Position numbers and translations under genes: made by a program. A stretch of DNA of 64,000 nucleotides from Candidatus Accumulibacter propinquus (lineage in GTDB: Bacteria; Pseudomonadota; Gammaproteobacteria; Burkholderiales; Rhodocyclaceae), in NCBI GenBank assembly GCA_016714935.1, contig JADKBU010000056.1, forward strand, positions 43,565-107,564, given 5' to 3'. Positions within the stretch are counted from its first letter, which is position 1. Every line of letters begins with the position of its first letter. The notes beneath the pieces were generated by a model that saw only the letters and a program-made list of their open reading frames with translations, did no database searches and was not told the origin of the DNA. Shown here piece by piece: positions 45,397 through 53,893 of this stretch.

Positions 45397-46320
45397 ATGA
45401 GGCGGTGGACAGTTTCTCAGGGCGACGGGATCTCCTGGTGTTTCAGCATTTGCCTGGTGGTGATCTCGACGGGTGTCGGAGCAAGACCGCTACCCGAGGA
45501 TCCGTTACAACGGCGCTGCTGGTTGCAGCACACAGGCGAAAGAACTGCTCCTAGCCTGATACCCGACCCGACTCCGGTGACATTTTCAAACCTGGCGAAC
45601 GGCTATGCGGTACGCAGTCCGTTCTGGGTCGAGTTCGGCATCCAGGGCATGGGCGTGATGCCCGCGGGCAACAAGAAAGAGAAGACCGGTCACCATCACT
45701 TGCTGATCGATACCCCCTTGCCGCCGGGTGTTTCAGATCCGATTCCTTTTTCGGAGACGCACCGCCATTTTGGCAAGGGGCAGACCGGGACCGTGCTTGA
45801 ACTTCCGCCTGGCCAGCATACGCTACGCCTGCTCTTTGCCGATTATGCACATCGTCCCTATTTTGTATTCAGCCCGGAGATCAAGGTAAACGTTGGCGGC
45901 AAACGTGACGCAACCCCGGCACCGCAGATCAACGCCGCTCAGTTCGAAGCGACCTGCAGGGCCTGGTACCAGGACGAGATGACCACTCCGCCACGATCTG
46001 GCAAGGCTGTCTATGTGAAGAACATTCGCGATGGCGAGGTGTTGGGTTCCCCGTTCCTGGTCAAGCTCGGGGTGATGGGCTTCGGAGTTGCTCCCGCAGG
46101 GAGTGTGGTCAAGGACGCCGGTTACTTTGTGTTGAACGTGTCCAGAAACGGCATTCCCGTGACCAGTGTTTCGCTGAAAAACGGCGAGACGGAAGCTGTT
46201 CTTGATCTCGCTTCCGGTGATTATGACCTTGCGGTCGAATTCCTCGGCGTCGATGGCGGGCGCTTGCTGAAGGAGGAATTGCCGATAGCGGTCGTCAGGA
46301 AGAGCCAGAAACGCCGTTGA
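45397..46320 (+). CDS. Exported protein with two DUF4399 domains
   Basis: About 307 residues from ATG 45397 (MRRWTVSQGDG), with a hydrophobic signal segment (FSICLVVISTGVGA). Two related beta domains follow. The first (about 60-170) matches DUF4399: FSNLANGYAVRSPFWVEFGI, MGVMPAGNKKEKTGHHHLLID and LPPGQHTLRLLFADYAHRPY. The second (about 200-300) repeats the pattern in degenerate form: VKNIRDGEVLGSPFLVKLGV, MGFGVAPAGSVVKDAGYFVLNV and LASGDYDLAVEFL. The His-rich GHHHLLID of the first copy is AGYFVLNV in the second. DUF4399 proteins are periplasmic and of unknown role. The frame upstream to 45346 is less likely. Confidence 0.75.
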   Translation: MRRWTVSQGDGISWCFSICLVVISTGVGARPLPEDPLQRRCWLQHTGERTAPSLIPDPTPVTFSNLANGYAVRSPFWVEFGIQGMGVMPAGNKKEKTGHHHLLIDTPLPPGVSDPIPFSETHRHFGKGQTGTVLELPPGQHTLRLLFADYAHRPYFVFSPEIKVNVGGKRDATPAPQINAAQFEATCRAWYQDEMTTPPRSGKAVYVKNIRDGEVLGSPFLVKLGVMGFGVAPAGSVVKDAGYFVLNVSRNGIPVTSVSLKNGETEAVLDLASGDYDLAVEFLGVDGGRLLKEELPIAVVRKSQKRR

Positions 46321-46600
46321 CCAGGAGAGCATGACCGCAACAGGTTACGCAGACGGTCAAGGCGTGGCATTTGGTCAATCAGACGGCGGCATGGCTCCCG
46401 TCGCAGCATCGCCACGCCCTGCAGGGTGCGCATCGAATCGGTGCGTCGCAAGCCTTTGCCTGCACCGGGACGGCGCGCGTACGCAGCCGATCCGAACGCC
46501 GCAGCAGCCCGAGACAACTGAAATCAGTGGCTTGCGGGGGTGGCACCGACGAGCACGATTCTTGCTGTCGGTAAGAGGTTTTCCGGCACAGATTGCAGCA

Positions 46601-47578
46601 ATGAACAATGTCCACCGACTCGAACGGCCCCCGACTTACGACTCGCCTCCTCCCGAGGGAACGCGGAGGATCGTCAATGATGAGGAGCGTGTGCTCTACG
46701 ATGGCTACTGGATCAAGACGTATCCGGTTCCCGGTGATTCCTTGCAGGCCAAGAAGCTGTTGATCGAAGCGCTGACCCGGCGTCTGTTCAACCACACCGA
46801 GCACGGACTCAATATTCCGGGATGCCGCCTCGGCGAAGCCCGGCAGAGTTATCAGGCGGAGAACGACCCGGGTCGGCGTCGGGTCAAGGCCGCGATGCTC
46901 GCCGGCGCCCTGTTCAACCGCGCCACCGATATCTTCCGGAGGTTGGTGGAGTTGCAGGCGGACGGCATCGAGATCCACGCTGACGACGCGCTGATGCGCG
47001 AATGTGGCCAATGCCTGCTCGATGCGATGGACCTTGGGCATGTCGTCCTTCACCGCAGTGGCGAGGAAGGCATCGACGAACTCTGGGGCGAGCCCTTCCG
47101 CGCCTTTTCGGTGCCGATCGAGGAGTTCTACGAGAATCGTTATATCAAGATCGGCCAGAGCATGCGCGACATCGACCGTATCGCCAATGCCATGATTGCC
47201 AACTTCAGCCGCATTCCCGCTTTTGACGCCATCGAGGCCTCGGTTCGGGATTTTGCCAACGCCGCGAAAATCAAGACGGAAACCTTGCGTACCGACCCGG
47301 GAATCTTCGATGTCTGGTCGCAACTGGTCACCGCCGGTGAAAGGCTTGCCAACTTCACTCCGAAACAAATTCCAAGATCGCTTGGAGATGCTGGCGGCAG
47401 GCCTGCCCACCGGGTCTGTGATGGTCTCCTGTTGCTTCGCAATGGCCGCGATCTCGTTTTCTACATCACCCGGGCCCGTACGCCGATGCCCAAGAGCACC
47501 TGCGAATACATCGAGCGTTGTGCGGCGTATCTCGCCACTGGTCGGGTTCCCGTCACGCCGGCGCCACTCCCGGCCTGA
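46601..47578 (+). CDS. Conserved-looking hypothetical protein, 325 aa
   Basis: Not recognised. From ATG 46601 (MNNVHRLERPPTYDSPPPEG) it gives 325 residues without signal peptide or membrane segments. It is mostly helical and charged: LLIEALTRRLFNHTEHGLNI, VKAAMLAGALFNRATDIFRR and NRYIKIGQSMRDIDRIANAM. The upstream open frame (to 46331) is Ser/Arg/Pro-rich and probably not coding. Near 47370 a neighbouring frame reads RLEMLAAGLPTGSVMVS, so a frameshift around 47365-47400 is possible and the last 60 residues are less certain. No strong ribosome site precedes the ATG. Confidence 0.55.
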   Translation: MNNVHRLERPPTYDSPPPEGTRRIVNDEERVLYDGYWIKTYPVPGDSLQAKKLLIEALTRRLFNHTEHGLNIPGCRLGEARQSYQAENDPGRRRVKAAMLAGALFNRATDIFRRLVELQADGIEIHADDALMRECGQCLLDAMDLGHVVLHRSGEEGIDELWGEPFRAFSVPIEEFYENRYIKIGQSMRDIDRIANAMIANFSRIPAFDAIEASVRDFANAAKIKTETLRTDPGIFDVWSQLVTAGERLANFTPKQIPRSLGDAGGRPAHRVCDGLLLLRNGRDLVFYITRARTPMPKSTCEYIERCAAYLATGRVPVTPAPLPA

Positions 47579-47715
47579 AACGTGGTTTGCAGAGCGTTTC
47601 GTCTGCGATGTGCAAGCATGTTTCAGGCCCCCACGGTACCGGTCCTTGCGGGCTGCCGCCACGCTCGTCGGTATCTTTCTCCCCGCCGGAATGGGGCTGC
47701 CAGCGGGTGGTCTTG

Positions 47716-49560
47716 CTAAACCTGACTTTCCGACCACATCTCCCGGATAAAACGGACACTCTGGTTGCGGCCCTGATCCTTGGCCCTGTACAGGGCCACG
47801 TCGGCAAACTTGATGCACTCCCAGAGGGTGCCGCTGTCGTCGGGGAATTCACTGATGCCGAGGCTGATGGTCTTTTCCAGCGTTCCGTCAGACACCTTGA
47901 AGCGGGTGCCTTCGATATTCCGGCGAATCTTTTCGGCAACTTCCAGGCTTTCCCCACCGTTGATGTCCAGCAGGATGACCAGAAACTCTTCGCCACCAAA
48001 GCGGATCACCACATCCGTTTCACGGATGCTTTTTCCGATCCTGGTCGCCGTTTCCTTGAGCACCAGATCTCCAGCATGATGGCCGTGAACGTCGTTGACC
48101 TGCTTGAAGTAGTCGATGTCGCACATGATGACGCCGATCGATTTCTTGCGGCGGGTCATGCTGGCGACGAGATTGTCCATGTGCTCCTGCAGGTAGCGTC
48201 GGTTGTGCAGACCCGTCAAGGGATCGCGCAGCGACGATTCGCGGAGATTGCCCATCAACCGCTTGGTCTCAATGACGGACAGCGACTCGTTGATGTAATG
48301 CTCGGCCTTGCCGATTTTGGCCCGGGTCTGCCGGGCCTGTTCGAGGCTGGCTGGCCGGGGCGCGCGGAAAAGAATGACGCCGGTGGTGCCGCCGCCGACG
48401 ATGATCGGGAAGCAGTAGTGAATTCTGCTGCCATCCGGATTCTGGAACATGGTACAGACCGACGGAAATGTCGTCGAGTCGATGATATGGCCGGTCCTCT
48501 TGGCCTTGCACAGTTCGCAGTCACTGAGGATTTCCGGGTTGCAGAACAGTTCTTCGTCATGGATCGTGACCGGGTAGGCTTGCCTCATGCCACCACCACT
48601 GGCTGATATTTCGTAGATCACACAGTCGGCAATGCCGATGGTTTCCGTGAATACCCAATGCAGGCGCATATAGACCTGTTCAAGAGAGGCGTCCTCCTCG
48701 ATGACCTTCTTGAATACGGACAAACGGTGCAAGGATTCCATCAGTTCGTTGAACTTAGAAGTGAGCAAGCCGATTTCGTCAGTAGCGGTGATTTCGATCC
48801 GCTTGGCGAGTGTGACGCCGGTTTGCCCTTCGGCGACTTCTTCCAGCCCTTGCATGACTTCGTGCAGCGGGCGGGTGATATTGATTCCGATGATCCACGC
48901 CACGCTCAGCGTGACAACGGCAAAAATCGCCGTGCCAGTCATCAGGATGATCCGCAGTTGCCGCAAATCCTTCTCGATGTCGTCAACGTATACCCCGCCG
49001 CCGATCACCCATCCCCACGGCTCGTACAGCTTCACGAAGGCGATTTTCTTTACCGGCAGGGTGGTTCCAGGCTTGGGCCACAGGTACTCGATGAAGCCGC
49101 TGCCATCCCGCCTGCTGGCATCCACGAATTCCTTGAAGATGAACTTGCCCGTTGGGTCCTTGAAGCCACTTTGGTCGAGCCCGTCAAGGTCGGGCCTGGT
49201 GGGATGCATCACCATCCGGTAGTTGCTGTCGTTGATCCAGAAATAGTTGTTTTCCCCAAAGCGAAGCTGCTTGATGCGCGCCGCGGCGCGCGTCTGCGCA
49301 TCCCCCCGGGTGACCTGGCTTTTTCTGACGTCGGCTTCGTACTCGTCGAAAATGTCGTGAGCCATCGACACGAGGTTGCGGATTTCATTCTGTCGCGCGT
49401 CGACTACCCTGCTTTCGATGAGCGGCACGAAGTAAAAGAGATTCAAGCCACTGATGAAGGCAATGCTGATTGCCGAGATGGCCATGATCTTCATGATGAT
49501 CGGCCACTTCTTGAATCTCAGACCGCTCACGGCTGCTCTCCGGGCGTCAGCAATGTTCAT
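47716..49560 (-). CDS. Membrane-bound cache-HAMP-GAF-GGDEF diguanylate cyclase
   Basis: About 614 residues from ATG 49560 (MNIADARRAAVSGLRFKKW). Order: transmembrane helix (about 25-48), periplasmic single cache domain (LRFGENNYFWINDSNYRMVMH, KKIAFVKLYEPWGWVIGGGVYVDDIE), second helix, HAMP (NITRPLHEVMQGLEEVAEG), a GAF-like domain with clustered cysteines (FCNPEILSDCELCKAKRTGH), and a C-terminal GGDEF domain. The active-site motif is GGEEF, and the inhibitory I-site RETD lies five residues before it, so a product-inhibited c-di-GMP synthase is expected. The frame extends upstream to 49965 without domain similarity. Confidence 0.92.
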   Translation of the reverse strand: MNIADARRAAVSGLRFKKWPIIMKIMAISAISIAFISGLNLFYFVPLIESRVVDARQNEIRNLVSMAHDIFDEYEADVRKSQVTRGDAQTRAAARIKQLRFGENNYFWINDSNYRMVMHPTRPDLDGLDQSGFKDPTGKFIFKEFVDASRRDGSGFIEYLWPKPGTTLPVKKIAFVKLYEPWGWVIGGGVYVDDIEKDLRQLRIILMTGTAIFAVVTLSVAWIIGINITRPLHEVMQGLEEVAEGQTGVTLAKRIEITATDEIGLLTSKFNELMESLHRLSVFKKVIEEDASLEQVYMRLHWVFTETIGIADCVIYEISASGGGMRQAYPVTIHDEELFCNPEILSDCELCKAKRTGHIIDSTTFPSVCTMFQNPDGSRIHYCFPIIVGGGTTGVILFRAPRPASLEQARQTRAKIGKAEHYINESLSVIETKRLMGNLRESSLRDPLTGLHNRRYLQEHMDNLVASMTRRKKSIGVIMCDIDYFKQVNDVHGHHAGDLVLKETATRIGKSIRETDVVIRFGGEEFLVILLDINGGESLEVAEKIRRNIEGTRFKVSDGTLEKTISLGISEFPDDSGTLWECIKFADVALYRAKDQGRNQSVRFIREMWSESQV

Positions 49561-50091
49561 GGACAAGTTCAGCGAGTCTCCAAAGGCATATGCCTGCTCG
49601 GCTTTGGCCGTCGAACATGCTATTTGCTGGCCTCCTGCAGGTCTGGGGATCGACTTGCCATTGACTCTCGGTGTGCTCTTGAGGATAACCAGCTCATGCC
49701 ATGCCCCTGAAGTTGTGGCTAGTGTAGTCGAGTTCCCAATTGATTTCCGACAATCTGTCGACAGGTCAAAGGCGCACCCACGCTGGCAGTCATCAAGGGG
49801 CGATTCAGCTGGATTCGCGCCGATTATCCAGCCCGGTGTCTGTGTGCCGTGAAGCTTCTGGATTGGGGGGGCAGGCCGCATGCTCCCGAAGCAGGGGTCG
49901 AGCCGCGGGTGTACAGGGAACACCCCGGCGCGCAATTTTGCGCAGTGTGCGACGAAGGCGTACACTCGAACCCTACCGTTCGCACGGCTTCACCATTTAC
50001 AGCACGCTTACCTTCGTGGTGACGTACTCTCCGTTTTCACTTTGCCGCCGAGTTCATTCCAAGCGTGTCGGCGACAAATCAAGGACTCTCG
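49561..50091. other. 531-bp divergent intergenic region
   Basis: It separates the diguanylate cyclase and SHOCT genes. Open frames crossing it are unsupported by ribosome sites or similarity. A purine-rich AAGGA just before 50092 is the SHOCT gene's ribosome-binding site. Nothing else is recognised. Confidence 0.45.
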
Positions 50092-50961
50092 ATGCGACAG
50101 CTTTCCCCCAGTGGCCAGCACGCCATCAGCGACATTTCACAGCGTCATGGCTTCAGCACCCATGCCGTGCTGTGCATGCTCGAAGCAGTGATCAACGGCA
50201 ACGGCAGCATGGCGCAGTTCTCTCATCCCGAATTCTCCGGATCGGGTCAGTGGATGCGTGGTGGCATGGTCATGGTGTCGGACATCTTCGACAACTACCT
50301 CAAAGCGCGCGTCGACGGGTTGTGCAACGAACTGTCGAACCTGGTCGCGGCGCAGCCGGATCTGGTCCGCAGCGGCAGCTTCCAGTCGCAAACCCAGGGT
50401 AGCCAGGGAGCTTGCAATCCTGCGCAACCATCGGGCGCTTTCTCCGGCGTGCGCCAGCAGGGCGGCGCAGGGTCCATGGGTCCGGTGAGCCTGTTCGTGT
50501 CACCCGTGCCCGGTACCTCCGGCAACTGGTGGCCCGAAAACCTGCTTGAACCGAACAGTACCGGTGCGCAGAACGGCGTGCGCTATGCCTACTTCGCGCA
50601 GGCGCAACGGTTGGCGATCGATGTCGGCGGCACGGTCACCGTCTATGACACGCTCGATCACCAGATCGGCGGTTTTTCGCAGCAGCAGTCGGTCGGCGGC
50701 ACGCTGAGCTTCGCCAGCCAGTATGGCTTGATCGATGTCGCGAGCCTGCCGGTGGTCTGGTCCACAGGTCAGTCACCACGGTCAGCGGCGACTCCGGCAA
50801 GTACACAGCAGCCGAGCAGCGCATCGCAGGCGGCGGCACCGACTGGTCGAGAACAGGATGTCTTCGCGGTGATTGAAAGACTGGCCGACCTCAGGGCCAA
50901 GGGCATCCTCAGTGACGAGGAGTTCTCAGCCAAGAAGGCAGAATTGTTGAGCCGCATTTGA
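50092..50961 (+). CDS. SHOCT-domain protein
   Basis: A 289-residue protein from ATG 50092 (MRQLSPSGQHAISDISQRHG), chosen because AAGGA lies 6 nt before it; a GTG at 50065 is in frame. The N-terminal region (about 1-95) is helical, with HAVLCMLEAVINGNGSMAQF and VMVSDIFDNYLKARVDGL. The middle (about 130-230) is beta-rich (GPVSLFVSPVPGTSGNWWPE, YAYFAQAQRLAIDVGG). A Ser/Gln/Ala linker leads to a C-terminal SHOCT motif (VFAVIERLADLRAKGILSDE then EFSAKKAELL). SHOCT is a short oligomerisation module; function of the whole is unknown. Confidence 0.75.
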   Translation: MRQLSPSGQHAISDISQRHGFSTHAVLCMLEAVINGNGSMAQFSHPEFSGSGQWMRGGMVMVSDIFDNYLKARVDGLCNELSNLVAAQPDLVRSGSFQSQTQGSQGACNPAQPSGAFSGVRQQGGAGSMGPVSLFVSPVPGTSGNWWPENLLEPNSTGAQNGVRYAYFAQAQRLAIDVGGTVTVYDTLDHQIGGFSQQQSVGGTLSFASQYGLIDVASLPVVWSTGQSPRSAATPASTQQPSSASQAAAPTGREQDVFAVIERLADLRAKGILSDEEFSAKKAELLSRI

Positions 50962-50992
50962 CATCCTGTGGTTTGCGGTTGCCGGCAAAGCG

Positions 50993-51721
50993 GTGAACAA
51001 GACTTGTTGCCTCGTGGTCAGCTGTGAGCACGGCGGACATGAAGTGCCGGCGGCCTACGCGGCCTGCTTTGCCGGTCACGAGGGATTGCTGGAAAGCCAC
51101 CGCGGTTGGGATGCCGGCGCATTCCAACTGGGGCGGCAGATCGCCAAGGCATTCGCCGCGCCGTTCTACGCTTCGATGACCACCCGCCTGCTGGTCGACC
51201 TGAACCGGTCGATGGGTCACCGCCACCTCTTTTCCGAGGCCACGCGCGGGCTTGCGCGTCTGCAGCGACAGGAGATCGTCGCCAGACACTATCGGCCGCA
51301 CCGGGACGCCGTCGAATGCGAGATCGCCCGGCACATTGCCGATGGGGAACAGGTGATCCATATTGCCTCACACAGTTTCACTCCACAGCTCAACGGTGTT
51401 GTCCGGCGTGCCGACGTAGCCTGGCTGTACGACCCCAGGCGAGTCCGGGAATCCGCGCTGGCGCAACGCTGGCAGGCGGAACTCGCACAACGCGCGCCCG
51501 CGCTCCGGTTGCGTCGCAACTATCCCTATCAGGGTCGCAGCGACGGCCTCGCATCGCTGTTGCGCAAACGCCATCCGGATCATGCGTACATCGGCGTCGA
51601 ACTCGAAGTCAACCAGCGCTTTGTGCAGCGCGGGGGAACGGCCTGGACGACGCTGCGTCGCCACCTGGTCGACTCGCTCGCGGCCGCGCTGTGCATCGAG
51701 CCGGAACACTGCTCGGGATGA
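50993..51721 (+). CDS. N-formylglutamate amidohydrolase-family protein
   Basis: A 242-residue FGase-domain hydrolase starting at GTG 50993. Zinc-site and family motifs: VVSCEHGGHEVPAAY, SHRGWDAGAFQLGRQIA, TRLLVDLNRSMGHR, VIHIASHSFTP and the basic NYPYQGRSDGL, with a C-terminal YIGVELEVNQRFV. Classic members release formate from N-formylglutamate in histidine degradation, but no hut genes are near, so another amide substrate is likely. It starts 31 bp after the SHOCT gene and converges with Anbu. Confidence 0.85.
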   Translation: MNKTCCLVVSCEHGGHEVPAAYAACFAGHEGLLESHRGWDAGAFQLGRQIAKAFAAPFYASMTTRLLVDLNRSMGHRHLFSEATRGLARLQRQEIVARHYRPHRDAVECEIARHIADGEQVIHIASHSFTPQLNGVVRRADVAWLYDPRRVRESALAQRWQAELAQRAPALRLRRNYPYQGRSDGLASLLRKRHPDHAYIGVELEVNQRFVQRGGTAWTTLRRHLVDSLAAALCIEPEHCSG

Positions 51722-51739
51722 GAGGGCGCGTGTCTGGTG

Positions 51740-52462
51740 TCACCATTGTAGTGGCGGCAACTCACTGAAGACCTTGCGTGTGCCGGCAATCCAGTGCTGC
51801 TTGAGCGTCTCGAAGTAGCTGTCGCCGGTGTCGAAGCGTCGCTTCATGGTGATCTTCAGGCTGTCTCGCGCGTAACAAAGCAGGTCGATCGGCATGCCCA
51901 CCGACAGATTGCTGAGCATCGTCGAGTCGAAGGAGACCAGCACGCACTTGCTGGCGTTCTCCAGGGTTGCCGTCGGGGTCACAGCAAGGTCGAGAATGGG
52001 TTTACCGTACTTGGCCTCACCGGTCTGCAGGAAGTTCGTATCGCTGCCAGCCTCGATGAAGTTGCCCTCGGCATAGATACGGAAGAGCCGCATCTCTTCA
52101 CCCGCGATCTGACCTCCGAGAATGAATGAGGCGTTGAACTTGAGGCCGCCAGTTTCCAGGAATGGGCTGTCGCGGCGCTCGATGTCGCGCATGGCGTCGG
52201 CCACCAGATTGGCTACATCGAACATCGAGGTGACCGTCCAGAGATGCGGCGGTGCAATGGACGCGCGTTTGCGCAGCACGTTGATCACCGCTTGTGTCGC
52301 AGCCAGGCCGCCGGAACTGAGCAATACCAGTACACGATCGCCGGCGCTCTCGAACACGGTCATCTTGCAGAACTTGGCATAGTTGTCTACGCCCGCATGG
52401 GTGCGCGAGTCGCTGGCGAAGATGAGACCGTCTTCGAGCTTGACGCCCACGCAGTACGTCAT
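51740..52462 (-). CDS. Anbu (ancestral beta-subunit) proteasome-like peptidase
   Basis: A 240-residue Ntn-hydrolase of the bacterial proteasome homologue family. ATG 52462 yields MTYCVGVKLEDGLIFASDSR, so removal of Met exposes Thr as the potential nucleophile, with the catalytic-type lysine/aspartate region in FASDSRTHAGVDNYAKF. Other family segments: VLLSSGGLAATQAVINVL, NASFILGGQIAGEEMRLFRI, YAEGNFIEA and SVGMPIDLLCYARDSL. Anbu forms open helical assemblies, and its natural substrate is unknown. Its start overlaps the transglutaminase-like gene by 4 nt, the usual Anbu partner; the alpha-E and ATP-grasp partners seen elsewhere are not adjacent. Confidence 0.9.
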   Translation of the reverse strand: MTYCVGVKLEDGLIFASDSRTHAGVDNYAKFCKMTVFESAGDRVLVLLSSGGLAATQAVINVLRKRASIAPPHLWTVTSMFDVANLVADAMRDIERRDSPFLETGGLKFNASFILGGQIAGEEMRLFRIYAEGNFIEAGSDTNFLQTGEAKYGKPILDLAVTPTATLENASKCVLVSFDSTMLSNLSVGMPIDLLCYARDSLKITMKRRFDTGDSYFETLKQHWIAGTRKVFSELPPLQW

Positions 52463-53271
52463 TGCTCTGAGGTCACGTCGGTCCAGACTCTGAAACCCTC
52501 CAGCGTGTTCGGGCCGAAAGTGCTGGCCAGTGCGACATCGCAGGCGTCGCGGCCGCGAGCAATCAGCACGCGACCGACTCGTGGGGTATTGTTGCGCGCG
52601 TCGAAGGTGTACCAGCGGTCGCCAAGGAAGGCCTCGAACCAGCCCGCGAAATCCATGGTCCCGTAGGGAGGCTCGGTACCGTAATCGCCCAGATAGCCGG
52701 TGCAATAGCGCGCCGGTATGTTCATGCAGCGGCAGAACGCGATGGCGAGGTGCGCGAAATCGCGGCACACGCCGCGTCTTTCGTTGTAGGCTTCCATCGC
52801 CGAACGCGTTCGGCGTGCGTGCTGGTACCCGAACTCGATGTGTCGGTGTACAAAATCGCAGATCGCCTGTACGCGCGCCCAGCCGGGCGGGCCCGAGCCA
52901 AACTGCTGCCAGGCAATCTCGGAGAGCTGGTCGGTCTCGCAATAGCGGCTTCCAAGGAGGAAAACCAGCGTCGATTCCGGCAGGTGTTCGACTGGTGTCT
53001 GCGTGGCCCATGGAGCGACGACGTCAGGCATGCCGGAATCGTTCACCAGCGCGTCCGCGCTGAGCACGAAGTGACCCGCCGGTGCGACGAGACGACTGCA
53101 CCAGTTGCCGAAGAGATCCCGGTACGCGGCAACGGGTACCGAAGGATTGCTCACCAGATAATCGGGCCGCACCAGATCGGAGGCACGCGAATAGTGGATG
53201 CTCAACGCCAGGATCATGGGTGTCGGCTGCGGACACCGGTACGCCATTTCGAAACCAACGCGAATTTGCAT
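52459..53271 (-). CDS. Transglutaminase-like protein coupled to Anbu
   Basis: A 270-residue protein with an N-terminal beta domain (bacterial transglutaminase-like N) and a transglutaminase core. The cysteine motif is intact: ERRGVCRDFAHLAIAFCR (Cys169). The aspartate is in YTFDAR (Asp224). The position of the catalytic histidine is Ala209 in MDFAGWFEAFLG, whereas the paralogue at 53894 has His there with identical spacing to the Asp. Loss of this histidine is probably shared by the Anbu-linked subfamily (recalled, not searched). It is the first gene of the Anbu operon. Confidence 0.88.
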   Translation of the reverse strand: MQIRVGFEMAYRCPQPTPMILALSIHYSRASDLVRPDYLVSNPSVPVAAYRDLFGNWCSRLVAPAGHFVLSADALVNDSGMPDVVAPWATQTPVEHLPESTLVFLLGSRYCETDQLSEIAWQQFGSGPPGWARVQAICDFVHRHIEFGYQHARRTRSAMEAYNERRGVCRDFAHLAIAFCRCMNIPARYCTGYLGDYGTEPPYGTMDFAGWFEAFLGDRWYTFDARNNTPRVGRVLIARGRDACDVALASTFGPNTLEGFRVWTDVTSEQ

Positions 53272-53893
53272 GTGCCTCCTTTACCCTGGTTATTCGGTCA
53301 CCCCCTGCGGGTGGGCGCCGTGCTGCTGTCACCGAACCACGTCCTGCCGCGTGCTGCGTTCTGCCGGCGTGACGCCACACGGTCTGCAGAATGCACGCGC
53401 TGCCGGTGTTGGAACGGCATCCGGGCAAGACACGGTGGCCTGCAGGCGCGCCTGCTCTGAAACGACCAACCCGGTCAGTCAGGCGGCTTCCCTCGCGACA
53501 AGTGCACAGTCTTGCCGGTCAGGAGGCGTCGGTCTGTTCGGCAGCGAACAGACCGACGTTCCTGGACGATGCTTTGCGGGGAGACCGGCCAGTACGGTGG
53601 AGAGCGCGGGTGGTGTCGAGTGAAGGTCGAAAGTCCATGCCGCCCCGACTCGAGTTCTGGTAGTGCCGCAGTCCGGCCTGCACGGGAAGTCTCAGACCCG
53701 AGCACGGTAGTTGTCCGCCAGCAGGCAGCGTCGCTGCCTGAATGCAGCCCTGCCGTGTCAGAAGCCCTGTATAGTTGTGCGCTCCGTATGGCGCCAAAGA
53801 CCTGCGGCTTTTCAATGCGGCGTTGCCCATCACTACGCCGCAATGTCACCTTGACCGATCGAAGTCGGTTTTCCCTTGGAGAATGCGGGTTCC
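53272..53893. other. 622-bp divergent region between the two transglutaminase-like genes
   Basis: No supported gene; several overlapping open frames are Arg/Pro-rich and lack similarity. The main feature is the perfect hairpin at 53527-53558. Promoters for both flanking genes should be here, but none is clear. Confidence 0.45.
53527..53558. repeat. Perfect 14-bp inverted repeat (hairpin)
   Basis: CGTCGGTCTGTTCG (53527-53540) and its exact reverse complement (53545-53558) flank a GCAG loop. No T-tract follows on either strand, so a standard intrinsic terminator is unlikely. A protein-binding palindrome or an RNA structure in the 5' leader of one neighbour is possible. Confidence 0.8.

Noticed and set aside
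47518..48606. 362-codon plus-strand open frame
   Set aside because: Antisense to the GGDEF/GAF part of the diguanylate cyclase; no similarity.
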